A DNA stretch of 64,000 nucleotides from Candidatus Bathyarchaeota archaeon (GTDB lineage Archaea; Thermoproteota; Bathyarchaeia; 40CM-2-53-6): the NCBI GenBank assembly GCA_005888735.1, contig VBBN01000006.1, forward strand, positions 1 to 64,000, given 5' to 3'. Every line of letters starts with the position of its first letter. Position 1 is the stretch's first letter. This document shows, one piece after another, positions 26,065 through 34,315 of the stretch. Under the pieces are notes generated by a model that saw only the letters and a list, made by a program, of their open reading frames with translations, was not told where the DNA came from and did not search any database. A program made the translations under genes and the position numbers.

Positions 26065-27428
26065 TGTTGCTTCCTCCGATGAATATGTCCTGGCATGCTC
26101 TTGATGAGGCCTCTGCGCATGAGTAATTCCGTTGATCTGCGAGCGTGTGATATCGTTGATACTGCGCGTTCGTACAGCTCCGTTCGGGACAATTGAAGTC
26201 CAGCTATACCCTGCCTCTGAGCTTCCATGCCAACGGCTACTGCTTCTCGAGGAAACACCTCCTTATCCCTCATCGACGGAATTATCCGCTCCTCGTTCAA
26301 CCCCTTCTCCTCGGCGACCTTCGCGATTTCCTTGGCGGCGGCTATGCACATTTCGTCGGTGATTGTTCTTGCTCTCACGTCAAGGGTTCCTCGGAATATG
26401 GCTGGGAAGCCCAAGGAGTTGTTGACTTGGTTAGGAAAGTCTGAACGTCCAGTTGCGACAATCTTAGCGCCCTCTGCTTTTGCTTCCCACGGCCAAATCT
26501 CGGGAACAGGGTTGGCGCAGGCAAAAACCACGGCGCTGTTCTCCATCGAGTGCAAGAGCTTTGCAGGGATGACTCCTGGCCCTGAATGCGCCATGGCGAT
26601 TAGGACATCTCTTCCCTTGATCGCCTGTTCTAATCCACCATCGATTCCTTCACGATTTGTCTTAAGGCACATGTCCCACTTTGCGTGATAGGTTCCCTCT
26701 AGGTCCTTCCTATTTCGGCTGAGGATGCCGTGGCTGTCGACCATGATTATGTTTCCCGGTGTAACACCGGCCTCGATGATAATTCGCGCTATCGCAATAT
26801 TCGCCGCTCCGGCTCCGACCATGCATAGTGACGCCGAACCAAGCTTCTTCCCAACCACCTTGAGCGCGTTTATCAGGCCTGCAAGGACAACCGTTCCTGT
26901 GCCTTGCTGATCGTCGTGCCAAACCGGAATCCTAAGCTCGTCTCTCAACGTGTCAAGTATGTCGAAACACTTGGGCTGGGCAATATCCTCAAGATTCACT
27001 CCTCCGAAGGAGGGCTGAATCCATCGAACCGCGCTCATGATTTCTGTAGGCTCCTTGGTTCCCAGACAAATAGGGAATGCGTCGACACCCCCCAAGTACT
27101 TGAAGAGGAGACTTTTTCCTTCCATGACGGGAAGCCCGGCTTCAGGCCCAATGTCACCGAGGCCAAGGACACGCGTGCCGTCGGTTATGATAGCAATGCT
27201 GTTCCACTTGTTTGTATATTCGAAAACTTTGTCGGGATGGCTCTGAATCTCCTTGCAGGGATCAGCAACACCTGGAGTGTACCAGACAGCAAAATCGTCA
27301 TAGGAGCTTATTGGAACCTTTGGAGCGATTTCAATTTTTCCGTGGTACAGAGGGTGGTATTTCATCGCAAGGCGCGCCGGTTCGTAAGCACGCTTCAGGA
27401 GTTTTGCTTCTTGAGCCATTTGACTCAA
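26046..27428 (-). CDS. maeB: NAD(P)-dependent malic enzyme
   Basis: Oxidative decarboxylation of malate to pyruvate and CO2, producing NAD(P)H. 460 residues. The malic domain has YTPGVADPCKEI and WNSIAIITDGTRVLGLGDIG; catalytic-site segments include VWHDDQQGTGTVVLAGL. The NAD-binding domain shows VGAGAANIAIARI. Length fits the short archaeal/bacterial class without a phosphotransacetylase domain. A His/Arg-rich tail (HIHRRKQQRNRTR) is unusual, and its coding sequence also contains the GGAGG used by npdG. Confidence 0.93.
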   Translation of the reverse strand: MSQMAQEAKLLKRAYEPARLAMKYHPLYHGKIEIAPKVPISSYDDFAVWYTPGVADPCKEIQSHPDKVFEYTNKWNSIAIITDGTRVLGLGDIGPEAGLPVMEGKSLLFKYLGGVDAFPICLGTKEPTEIMSAVRWIQPSFGGVNLEDIAQPKCFDILDTLRDELRIPVWHDDQQGTGTVVLAGLINALKVVGKKLGSASLCMVGAGAANIAIARIIIEAGVTPGNIIMVDSHGILSRNRKDLEGTYHAKWDMCLKTNREGIDGGLEQAIKGRDVLIAMAHSGPGVIPAKLLHSMENSAVVFACANPVPEIWPWEAKAEGAKIVATGRSDFPNQVNNSLGFPAIFRGTLDVRARTITDEMCIAAAKEIAKVAEEKGLNEERIIPSMRDKEVFPREAVAVGMEAQRQGIAGLQLSRTELYERAVSTISHARRSTELLMRRGLIKSMPGHIHRRKQQRNRTR

Positions 27429-27546
27429 TGGACACTTCCGATGATTGCTCGGACGTCGGAGACCATGATTTAACGATGTTTAGATTCCAGGAAGTTCGCA
27501 ATCCTTATCAGTGGTCCATCGTCCTGGGTCGAAGATTCGAACAGCA

Positions 27547-28026
27547 ATGGCGTACTCTTACCTGCAAGACAGCTGGATTGAGATGGGTCCCGAGCTTAGG
27601 GAGTGGCTCCGTCGTTCATCGATCGGTTGGCGTAGAGAGCCCACTGTTAGGCGTCTAGTCCGTCCAACGCGAATTGACAGAGCGCGGCGCCTAGGCTACA
27701 AAGCAAAACCAGGCATGGTGGTTGTTAGAGTTCGAGTCAGACGGGGAGGCGCTCGGAAGTCGAGGCCCGTGTCTGGGCGTCGACAGAAGGCATTGGGCGT
27801 CTCAAAGATCACGCGCTCGATTTCGCTACAAAGGATCGGTGAGATGAGAGCGGCGGCCAAATATCCAAACTTGGAAGTCGTCAGCTCGTACTACCTCTAC
27901 TCTGATGGGCGAAATCTCTGGTATGAAGTGGTTCTTTGGGCTCCCACTCCCGCCTCGACAAAGCACTTGAAGGCGATAGGCGCACGCAAGACGACCGAAG
28001 AGTCCAACAAACAGACAACACAGTGA
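27547..28026 (+). CDS. rpl15e: Ribosomal protein L15e
   Basis: A 159-residue large-subunit protein. The start at 27547 gives the conserved beginning MAYSYLQDSW; a longer in-frame ATG (27511) adds nonconserved residues. Core motifs: RPTRIDRARRLGYKAKPGMV, VRVRRGGARKSRP, NLEVVSSYYLYSDGRNLWYE. Its TGA stop overlaps an ATG of a small downstream frame (TGATG). Confidence 0.95.
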   Translation: MAYSYLQDSWIEMGPELREWLRRSSIGWRREPTVRRLVRPTRIDRARRLGYKAKPGMVVVRVRVRRGGARKSRPVSGRRQKALGVSKITRSISLQRIGEMRAAAKYPNLEVVSSYYLYSDGRNLWYEVVLWAPTPASTKHLKAIGARKTTEESNKQTTQ

Positions 28027-28154
28027 TGAGGTCAGACCGGAAGGAAGCGCTTGATCGGGCAAGCGAGAGTCTTGCGCTTGGAAGCCACCCTAGACTTCAC
28101 TGCGGAAACACAGTGACCCTGATGAAGAAGCAGATTTCTGTCCGGGGGGCGTGA
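28026..28154 (+). CDS. 42-residue conserved-position small protein
   Basis: Its ATG overlaps the rpl15e stop (TGATG) and its TGA overlaps the GTG of the prenyl synthase gene (GTGA). Such exact packing on both sides suggests a translated gene. The peptide (MRSDRKEALDRASESLALG..., ending MKKQISVRGA) is basic with one Cys. I recognise no family. It could be a truncated relative of a larger gene once located here. Confidence 0.4.
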   Translation: MRSDRKEALDRASESLALGSHPRLHCGNTVTLMKKQISVRGA

Positions 28155-29164
28155 ACATGGTTAGATCTCTGCCTCGACTCATTCGGTTGGGGCGTCAGGT
28201 AGACCCGATAATAATTGGGGCTCTCTCGAAGGGTTCATCTCGAAGATTCAGTTCTCTTCTTAGCTATCACTTCAAGGTAGGAGGGAAGCGTGTAAGGGCG
28301 ACGATGGTGATATTGTCGTCACTAGCCTGTGGAGGCAGCTTGGAGGAGTCTCTCAAGCCCGCGGCAGTTGTTGAAATGATTCACAACTATTCACTTGTCA
28401 TGGATGACATAATAGACCACGCGAAATTGCGTCGTGGACAACCAACTATTCGAGTGCGTGCAGGTGAATCGATTGCCTTGCTTATCGCGATGCATTACCG
28501 GGAGGTAATCGACGACATCATTAACGAATGTAAGGGGAGCGATGAAGTCAGACAGGTTGCGGTGAACACAATGAAGGAAATCATCGACGGGGAACGATTA
28601 GACCTACTCTTCGAACAGGCTGGAAGGAAAGACCCGTACTTAGTCACCAATCGTACTACTGTACCCAGCATCCTGCTTTACTTGGAGATGATTGGGAAAA
28701 AAACTGCGGCTCTATTCAGGGCTTCATCGGAGATTGGAGCACTGACAGCAGGAGCCTCTAGAAGAGCCACTGCCGGCTTTAGAAACTATGGCTGGAACGC
28801 CGGGCTCGCCTTTCAAGTGATGGACGATGTACTAGACATTTTCGGGAATGCTACAGGGAAGCAATCCGCGAAGGACATCATTGAACACAAGATGGGGAAC
28901 GTCGCTGTACTCATGGCGTTGAAGTTTCTGCCGACAAAGGATCGTGTTGAACTACAGCATATTCTTCAGGCAAAGAGAGTGTCCCCAAAGTTGGCTGAGA
29001 AGGCCCGAAGAATCATCGGGAAAACGCCTGCAGAGACAGCGAGCAGGGAGGTTGCACAGGGCTTCTTAGAGAAGGCAAAAGCGCAACTTATTGCGTTTGG
29101 AGACTCCCAGTACGCGAGGGGGCTAGGAGAACTGGCAGAAGAGTTTGTGAAACGGACCTACTAG
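28151..29164 (+). CDS. idsA: Polyprenyl (GGPP/FPP) synthase
   Basis: Builds the C15-C25 isoprenoid diphosphates used for archaeal ether lipids. 337 residues. The first Asp-rich motif is MDDIIDHAKLRRGQPT (about 78-93) and the second is VMDDVLDIFG (about 223-232), both complete. GGKRVR near the N-terminus is the family signature that binds diphosphate. GTG start; an ATG two codons later is possible. The gene converges with isopentenyl phosphate kinase, overlapping by 4 nt, so two lipid genes meet tail to tail. Confidence 0.94.
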   Translation: MNMVRSLPRLIRLGRQVDPIIIGALSKGSSRRFSSLLSYHFKVGGKRVRATMVILSSLACGGSLEESLKPAAVVEMIHNYSLVMDDIIDHAKLRRGQPTIRVRAGESIALLIAMHYREVIDDIINECKGSDEVRQVAVNTMKEIIDGERLDLLFEQAGRKDPYLVTNRTTVPSILLYLEMIGKKTAALFRASSEIGALTAGASRRATAGFRNYGWNAGLAFQVMDDVLDIFGNATGKQSAKDIIEHKMGNVAVLMALKFLPTKDRVELQHILQAKRVSPKLAEKARRIIGKTPAETASREVAQGFLEKAKAQLIAFGDSQYARGLGELAEEFVKRTY

Positions 29165-29955
29165 CTCCAAGGAACGAATCGAGTTGAGGGAGTCCATCTA
29201 CCATCCAGAACATCAGCTAGAGCGTTTCTCCGTTTCAGATTGAACACAATGCTCTCTATCCCCCTGCGCGCACTTTGGAGGGCTTCGGTCGCTTTCCCGA
29301 GCATTCCGCCGGAGGCGTCATCGCTGGGTTCACGAGCCAGATTACGAATCAAAGATGGGCCTGTAGCCCTAGTTACCTCGACTATTGGCCGGGCTTCACC
29401 CGAGAGTTTCGGGTTTCTAGAATAGATACCGTCGACGTCGCACCCAAGCAAGACTCTGCCGACCTTAAGCTGAGTCCCCAAAAGCGTGGCAAGCTTGTCA
29501 GCGGAGAGGACTCCCCATCCCCTCTCATTGTCGAATACCATGTCTCCGTGCAGCAGTGGGGTAAGTTCCAGCTCTAGGGATTTGCGTATCGGGTCGAGGA
29601 AGCAGCGATTAATCCTTCCATTCCGCATGGTGACGAACCCCATAGGGTGCAATGGTACGAATGGTTTCTTGTTGAATAGAAGTGTCGCACCAATTACTCT
29701 TGCTAGCTGGTCTAGGTTGAGTTCTGTTTCAGACAGAGCAAGTCTCTGGGTCTTCTCGATGAATCCTCTTTCGAGTTTTGACCTAGTGACTAATGGATGA
29801 GCGAAGGACCCTCCCCCGTGGAGCAGGATAATGGGGTGCCTGTAACGCGCAAGCTGTTCAACTGCGTGTTGAATCACTGGGATGTTGGGAGTGCAATCCC
29901 TCGCCTTGTCCGTTATGGCGGAGCCTCCGAGCTTCACGACTGTTATGGACTCCAT
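29161..29955 (-). CDS. ipk: Isopentenyl phosphate kinase
   Basis: Phosphorylates isopentenyl phosphate to IPP in the archaeal alternative mevalonate pathway. 264 residues of the amino acid kinase fold. N-terminal VVKLGGSAITDK binds phosphate; ILLHGGGSFAHP contains the catalytic His typical of IPK; LGCDVDGIYSRNPKLSGEA and DASGGMLGKATEAL follow. It neighbours the prenyl synthase that uses its product. Confidence 0.94.
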   Translation of the reverse strand: MESITVVKLGGSAITDKARDCTPNIPVIQHAVEQLARYRHPIILLHGGGSFAHPLVTRSKLERGFIEKTQRLALSETELNLDQLARVIGATLLFNKKPFVPLHPMGFVTMRNGRINRCFLDPIRKSLELELTPLLHGDMVFDNERGWGVLSADKLATLLGTQLKVGRVLLGCDVDGIYSRNPKLSGEARPIVEVTRATGPSLIRNLAREPSDDASGGMLGKATEALQSARRGIESIVFNLKRRNALADVLDGRWTPSTRFVPWS

Positions 29956-30070
29956 CGACCGAGTTGCTTGCGTTGTCGGTAGATTAAGGTCTTCTAAAGT
30001 GACCCAAATCTCGTTCGGAAGGTAACATCCAACTTATGAGAGCAACCGTCTGCGTCTGACACGGCGGCCT

Positions 30071-30298
30071 ATGTTGGCGATCGGCGGTAGTGGTAAGGAC
30101 GGGTATCTTGATGAGATAGAGGAGCGCATTTTACGCTCGCTAGCTGCAAAGCCCAGCAGTTCAATAAGCGAGATTGCGAGGGAACTCACTGTCAACAGAT
30201 CGACCGCTTCTAAGTATCTTCACGTGCTTAGAGCCAAGAAGAGAGTTCATTTCAGACAGATAGGTCCAGTGAAGCTCTGGTCTCTGGAGGAAGCATGA
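30071..30298 (+). CDS. Winged-helix DNA-binding protein
   Basis: A 75-residue ArsR/MarR-like winged helix: EIEERILRSLAAKPSSSISEIARELTVNRSTASKYLHVLRA is the helix-turn-helix, followed by a beta wing (RVHFRQIGPVKLWSL). The TGA stop overlaps the ATG of the adjacent KaiC-like gene, so the two are likely made together and may act as regulator and ATPase partners in the signalling locus. Confidence 0.82.
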   Translation: MLAIGGSGKDGYLDEIEERILRSLAAKPSSSISEIARELTVNRSTASKYLHVLRAKKRVHFRQIGPVKLWSLEEA

Positions 30299-31032
30299 TG
30301 GAAGCGCGGAGACCGGTGGCAAGCCTCCAAGATGTAGAAAGAGTTCCGACGGGAATCACAAGCCTAGACAAGATCATCGAAGGCGGACTTTGTAGAGGGG
30401 ATACTATCATAGTGGCCGGCCAGCCCGGTACGGGAAAAACAACTCTCGGGCTACAGTTCCTATACTATGGAGCCACAAAATGCGGTGAAAATGGTGTGTA
30501 CGCCTCGGTAATTGAAAGCGGAGACAAGCTAAAACGGAACGCTCGAAGGTACGGCTGGGATCTCGATCGCCTCGAAAAGGAGGGAAAATTGCAATTAGTC
30601 TCATTACAGTCGACGATGAAGGCCGGGGTCAGTACTGCTCTTGAAACAGTTCTCGAATCCCTTCATAGCATAAACGCGAGAAGACTCGTATTCGACTCGC
30701 TCTCGGCCTTGATGACAGCATTTGAGAGCAACGCCGAAGCGAGAAGCTTTCTTCACATAATGGTCAAATTCCTTGAAGGGGCACGGTGCACGACGATTAT
30801 GATTAGTGAAGTCCCGTGGGGAAAACGGCAGCTTGGGACCAACTTTGAAGAGTTCCTCGGTGACGGATTGATAGTCTTGGACGCAAGCTTCAATGATTCG
30901 AGGGTTCGACGAAGGCTGTACATCCCTAAAATGAGGGGTACGGAACACAGACTGGAAGGCTACGACTACTACCTCACGAGGGATGGCTTTGCATTGGCAC
31001 CAACCCCAATACCCCCTGATAAGATACGGTAA
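30295..31032 (+). CDS. KaiC-like RecA-superfamily ATPase (single domain)
   Basis: 245 residues, one KaiC/RadA-type domain. The N-terminal substrate loop is VPTGITSLDKIIEGGL. Walker A is GQPGTGKTT near 43-51, a Walker B-like strand LVFDSLSALM lies near 136, and KMRGTEHRLEGYDYYLT is the usual KaiC C-terminal signature. Archaeal KaiC homologs act as ATP-dependent switches that bind partner proteins (for example in motility or transcription control). No circadian role is implied. Confidence 0.85.
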   Translation: MMEARRPVASLQDVERVPTGITSLDKIIEGGLCRGDTIIVAGQPGTGKTTLGLQFLYYGATKCGENGVYASVIESGDKLKRNARRYGWDLDRLEKEGKLQLVSLQSTMKAGVSTALETVLESLHSINARRLVFDSLSALMTAFESNAEARSFLHIMVKFLEGARCTTIMISEVPWGKRQLGTNFEEFLGDGLIVLDASFNDSRVRRRLYIPKMRGTEHRLEGYDYYLTRDGFALAPTPIPPDKIR

Positions 31033-31081
31033 GCGTTGAGCGGAGACGCTCATCTAGTAGACATCGCTGTCCTTCAATGAC

Positions 31082-32110
31082 GTGAAGGTGAGCCAATTGA
31101 AGAGCGAGCTTCTGGAAAAACTCATCGGTTCTGAAACCAAGGCGGAGCTCCTAATGTATTTCCATGATTACCCAGATACAACAGACACCATTGAGGGGAT
31201 AGCAGAGAAAATACATCGGAAACCACAAGAAATCGAGCACGACATATCGGACCTGGTCGAGCTCGGACTGCTGCAGGAAGTGCGAGTAATTTCCTTCAAC
31301 AAGGCTAGAGATCGGGAAATACAAGGGGAGATCTCGAAAAGGCTGATCTCTCCAAACATGTTCGAGGAGCAGTCTCCAGGTCTGTTGCGGGATCTCACTG
31401 GTGTGGCAATCGTGGACTCGTTGCTGCCAGACGGATACCCTTCGTCATCAGCCGTGCTCGTGATGGGTGATTCGTCGACTGGTAAGACAACTCTGATTAT
31501 TCAAATGGTCGTTGAGGCCCTAAAAAAGGGGAGAGATGTCGTGTTTGCCACTCTTGATGACTTTCCTGACAGTGTCAGGGAATCGATCAAGTTGATGGGT
31601 CTGGACCCTAAGGGCTTCGAGGTTGAGGGCAGGCGAAAGCTGGTGTTCATAGACTGCTATTCGTTCCTCGTGGGCGTCAAGAGTCTTGAACAGTACAGCG
31701 AAGATCCTCAGAGGCTTTCCGACCTGAGCATTGTAATTTCTAAAGCCCTCTCTGAGGCTCATGATTCAGGGAACGTTCTTTTGGCGCTAGACTCCCTAAC
31801 AACCCTCATTCAAAGAAGTGGCGTTAGACCCTCCTTTGATTTCCTGCACACACTTGTGGCAAAGATTCGAAGCTGTAAGGCGAGCTGTGTTACTTCCTTG
31901 TCTAGGAAGGCCTTTCACCCTGCGATAATTGCCGCGATCCAGGACAAGGTAGACGGAGTCATCGAGATGAAGGCGGAAGATAGTCCTGGAGGTCTTTCTC
32001 GTTACGTTCGAATTCCTAAGATGAGGGGCGCTAGACACACAACGGCTTGGACTGCTTACGACAGAGACCCGTCCCACGGATTGGTCCTGCCATCCCAGAA
32101 CGCTCCGTGA
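31082..32110 (+). CDS. Winged-helix plus KaiC-like ATPase
   Basis: 342 residues. Residues 1-95 form a winged helix (LIGSETKAELLMYFHDYP... IAEKIHRKPQEIEHDISDLVELGLL), and 110-342 a KaiC-like ATPase. Walker A is GDSSTGKTT, Walker B is LLALDSLTTLI, and RYVRIPKMRGARHTTAWTAY lies near the end. It combines DNA-binding and ATPase parts in one chain, like the separate pair just upstream. It converges with the third KaiC-like gene, which begins its stop one base later. Confidence 0.82.
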   Translation: MKVSQLKSELLEKLIGSETKAELLMYFHDYPDTTDTIEGIAEKIHRKPQEIEHDISDLVELGLLQEVRVISFNKARDREIQGEISKRLISPNMFEEQSPGLLRDLTGVAIVDSLLPDGYPSSSAVLVMGDSSTGKTTLIIQMVVEALKKGRDVVFATLDDFPDSVRESIKLMGLDPKGFEVEGRRKLVFIDCYSFLVGVKSLEQYSEDPQRLSDLSIVISKALSEAHDSGNVLLALDSLTTLIQRSGVRPSFDFLHTLVAKIRSCKASCVTSLSRKAFHPAIIAAIQDKVDGVIEMKAEDSPGGLSRYVRIPKMRGARHTTAWTAYDRDPSHGLVLPSQNAP

Positions 32111-32911
32111 TTAGAGTACGCTTTCGCGAGGGAACACTTCTATCCCTGTTTCCGTAATCCGATAAGGGCGGGGCTGATTGTCAACGGGCGTCTTTCTCAT
32201 CTTTTCGATCTGTATCACTCTTAGAAGAGACTTTCCGACCTGCAGCTGTTGCAACAGGATTACACCGTGAGCCAGGTACTCCTCATAGTCGACGTTTCTC
32301 TCAAACCCTGGTCTCCTGAGCTCTGTAGTTATGATGCAAGTCGCGTCCGTGTCGGCCAGCGCCTCTATGAGTTCCACGAGTGCGGTCCGCTGCTGGGCCT
32401 GTCCCTCATACTGAAAAACGAGGGTGGTCACCGGGTCGACTACTATTCTCTTGGCTCCGAGCTCAGACACACTCGACTTGATCATATCTATCAGGGTTGC
32501 CATTGAGAATTCTCTTCGTCCGACCGTGAGTTTTCCAACCTTGATCTCAGAGGGAAGGTATCTGATGGGAGAGGCCTCCAGGAGTGCAAGTTTCTTGTTG
32601 CTTTCAAGGTCCGAAAGGTCCCATCCGAAATCAAGCATTTCTTCGCAAACATGTTGTTTGTTTTCATCTAGGCTTACGTAGACCCCATTCTCATCGTAAT
32701 CGAGTATACCGTTGACAAGAAACTGCGATGATAGGATTGTCTTCCCGGTTCCGGGCCCCCCAGTAAGGAGTATGATTCTCCCCTTTGGTAAGCCGCCATT
32801 CAAGAGTTTGTCAAGTCCGGGGATTCCCGTTGGTGTTCTAGAATTGGCATTATGGTTTCCGGACGCTGTTGCCATGACGGCTCGGTCTGCCTCGAGTACG
32901 GCTGAAATCAA
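32111..32911 (-). CDS. KaiC-like ATPase (single domain)
   Basis: 266 residues (TTG start; ATG at 32875 is equally possible, beginning MATASGNHN). Signature TPTGIPGLDKLLNGGLPKG, Walker A GGPGTGKTI, an acidic SLDENK after strand 3, Walker B IVVDPVTTLV, and a final QIEKMRKTPVDNQPRPYRIT. Closest in type to canonical single-domain archaeal KaiC proteins. It is divergent from the TackOD1-like gene. Confidence 0.85.
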   Translation of the reverse strand: MISAVLEADRAVMATASGNHNANSRTPTGIPGLDKLLNGGLPKGRIILLTGGPGTGKTILSSQFLVNGILDYDENGVYVSLDENKQHVCEEMLDFGWDLSDLESNKKLALLEASPIRYLPSEIKVGKLTVGRREFSMATLIDMIKSSVSELGAKRIVVDPVTTLVFQYEGQAQQRTALVELIEALADTDATCIITTELRRPGFERNVDYEEYLAHGVILLQQLQVGKSLLRVIQIEKMRKTPVDNQPRPYRITETGIEVFPRESVL

Positions 32912-33014
32912 ATAGGTGATGATACGGCTCTTTGGCTAACGCAGATACAATGTCTGAATATGATTGGCTGGACTGGCTCACGAAGTTGTAGCCCGGAATC
33001 TGTAGGCTGGACGA

Positions 33015-34034
33015 GTGTTCGAAACAGTGGCAACCAAGGATAGGCAGTCGCTATACCAGGACCCTGGTGTCCAGCTATTGCTAAACAAGTTTGTAAAAGG
33101 AGACATCGTGGAGCTCGTCCCCAGCTTCGACCTTGAGCATACCGTTCGTTATCCTGAAGCGGAGATTGCTCTGGACGGAGACATCACTGCAGCAAAACAG
33201 TTAGTTGAGAGGCTTTGGGATGTGGGGATATTCAAGCGGAAGTTTTTCGAGAAGATATTGGTTTGCCCGACTTGTTTCTCTGCGAATGTTAGCAATGACT
33301 ATGTGTGTCCAAACTGTAACTCTATTGATATCGAGCGCAAAACGCTTCTTGAACACACCTCATGTGGAACAATTGAGAGCGTCGACAACTTTCTCGTAGA
33401 GGGTATCCTAGTCTGTCCGAAGTGTGGAAGGGAACTCGTGGAGGCAGGCATAGACTATCAAAAGCTCGGATCCTGGTTTCAATGCTCGCAGTGTGGAAAG
33501 AGGTCAGATATTCCAAATCCCATTCATAGATGTCGTAATTGTGGCCATATATTCACGATTAGAGACACCGGATTTGTGAGCGTATACACGTATCGACTCA
33601 GCTCGGATGCGGAGGAGGAGTTCAAGAGGAGCTACGTTCTGATGAAGCCAATAGGGGCAGTCTTGGAGGGGCTGGGGTTCATGCTTGACATGCCTGGTCA
33701 AGTCGCGGGCCGATCGGGGGTGCTACACAGGTTCGACACTGTGGCTACCAAAGGGTCTGAGGTCATCGTGCTTGACTTGATTGCCAGCGACAAGCAGATC
33801 GAAGAAGCCGCAATTGCTTCGCTATATGCGAAGGTCTTTGATGTTGCGCCATCCCGAGCCTTTTTGATTGCGATCCCGAGCTTGTCGGACAAGGCTCGAA
33901 AACTAGCCGGGCTCTACCGAATATCTGCTATTGAAGCCGGAACATCTCAAGACGCATCAATATTGCTGAGGGACAAGTTCGACTGGCCGGACTTGACTGG
34001 GATTGATGATGCTGCGTCGGACCTGCCTTTGTAA
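33015..34034 (+). CDS. TackOD1-like zinc-ribbon signalling protein
   Basis: 339 residues. A helical N-terminal region (1-70) precedes a Cys-rich core: CPTC/CPNC (about 83-101), HTSCG, CPKCG (about 133-137), CSQCG and CRNCG (about 170-178). This multi-zinc arrangement, with LLEHTSCGTIES in the middle, matches my knowledge of the TackOD1 output domain described for TACK archaea. The C-terminal 130 residues are a nuclease-like or restriction-like alpha/beta fold (TKGSEVIVLDLIASDKQIE) without clear catalytic residues. GTG start. Likely the output partner of KaiC-like ATPases nearby (inference). Confidence 0.7.
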   Translation: MFETVATKDRQSLYQDPGVQLLLNKFVKGDIVELVPSFDLEHTVRYPEAEIALDGDITAAKQLVERLWDVGIFKRKFFEKILVCPTCFSANVSNDYVCPNCNSIDIERKTLLEHTSCGTIESVDNFLVEGILVCPKCGRELVEAGIDYQKLGSWFQCSQCGKRSDIPNPIHRCRNCGHIFTIRDTGFVSVYTYRLSSDAEEEFKRSYVLMKPIGAVLEGLGFMLDMPGQVAGRSGVLHRFDTVATKGSEVIVLDLIASDKQIEEAAIASLYAKVFDVAPSRAFLIAIPSLSDKARKLAGLYRISAIEAGTSQDASILLRDKFDWPDLTGIDDAASDLPL

Positions 34035-34108
34035 CCTGTTGAAGACTCGCGAAGTTACAGAACACTAAACCCCAGACGGAGCTTTGCAACCGCAAAGTCG
34101 ATGATGTC

Positions 34109-34294
34109 TTGACCTTAGATGTAAAGCCAGTTAGGCTCAGGGATAGCTTGTACCTTCTCATACCGGTCGACATAGCAAGACTGATTGGGATCGCGTCATC
34201 CTCGAAGTTTTTGTTGAGTATTAGCGAGGGAGAACAAACGGTCAGGCTCGTTTATGAGATGAAAAAGCTAGAAACTGCCTCGAAGATGGCATGA
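34109..34294 (+). CDS. AbrB/SpoVT-like small protein
   Basis: 61 residues with the swapped-hairpin AbrB pattern: VKPVRLRDSLYLLIPVDIARLIGI followed by a beta strand ending FLLSISEGEQ and VRLVYEM. Such domains bind DNA as dimers, often as antitoxins or transition-state regulators. No toxin gene is adjacent. TTG start, as no ATG or GTG is available. It precedes the membrane-DUF835 gene by 21 nt in the same direction. Confidence 0.6.
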   Translation: MTLDVKPVRLRDSLYLLIPVDIARLIGIASSSKFLLSISEGEQTVRLVYEMKKLETASKMA

Positions 34295-34315
34295 GTCGCA
34301 CAGGCGTGGTCCGCT

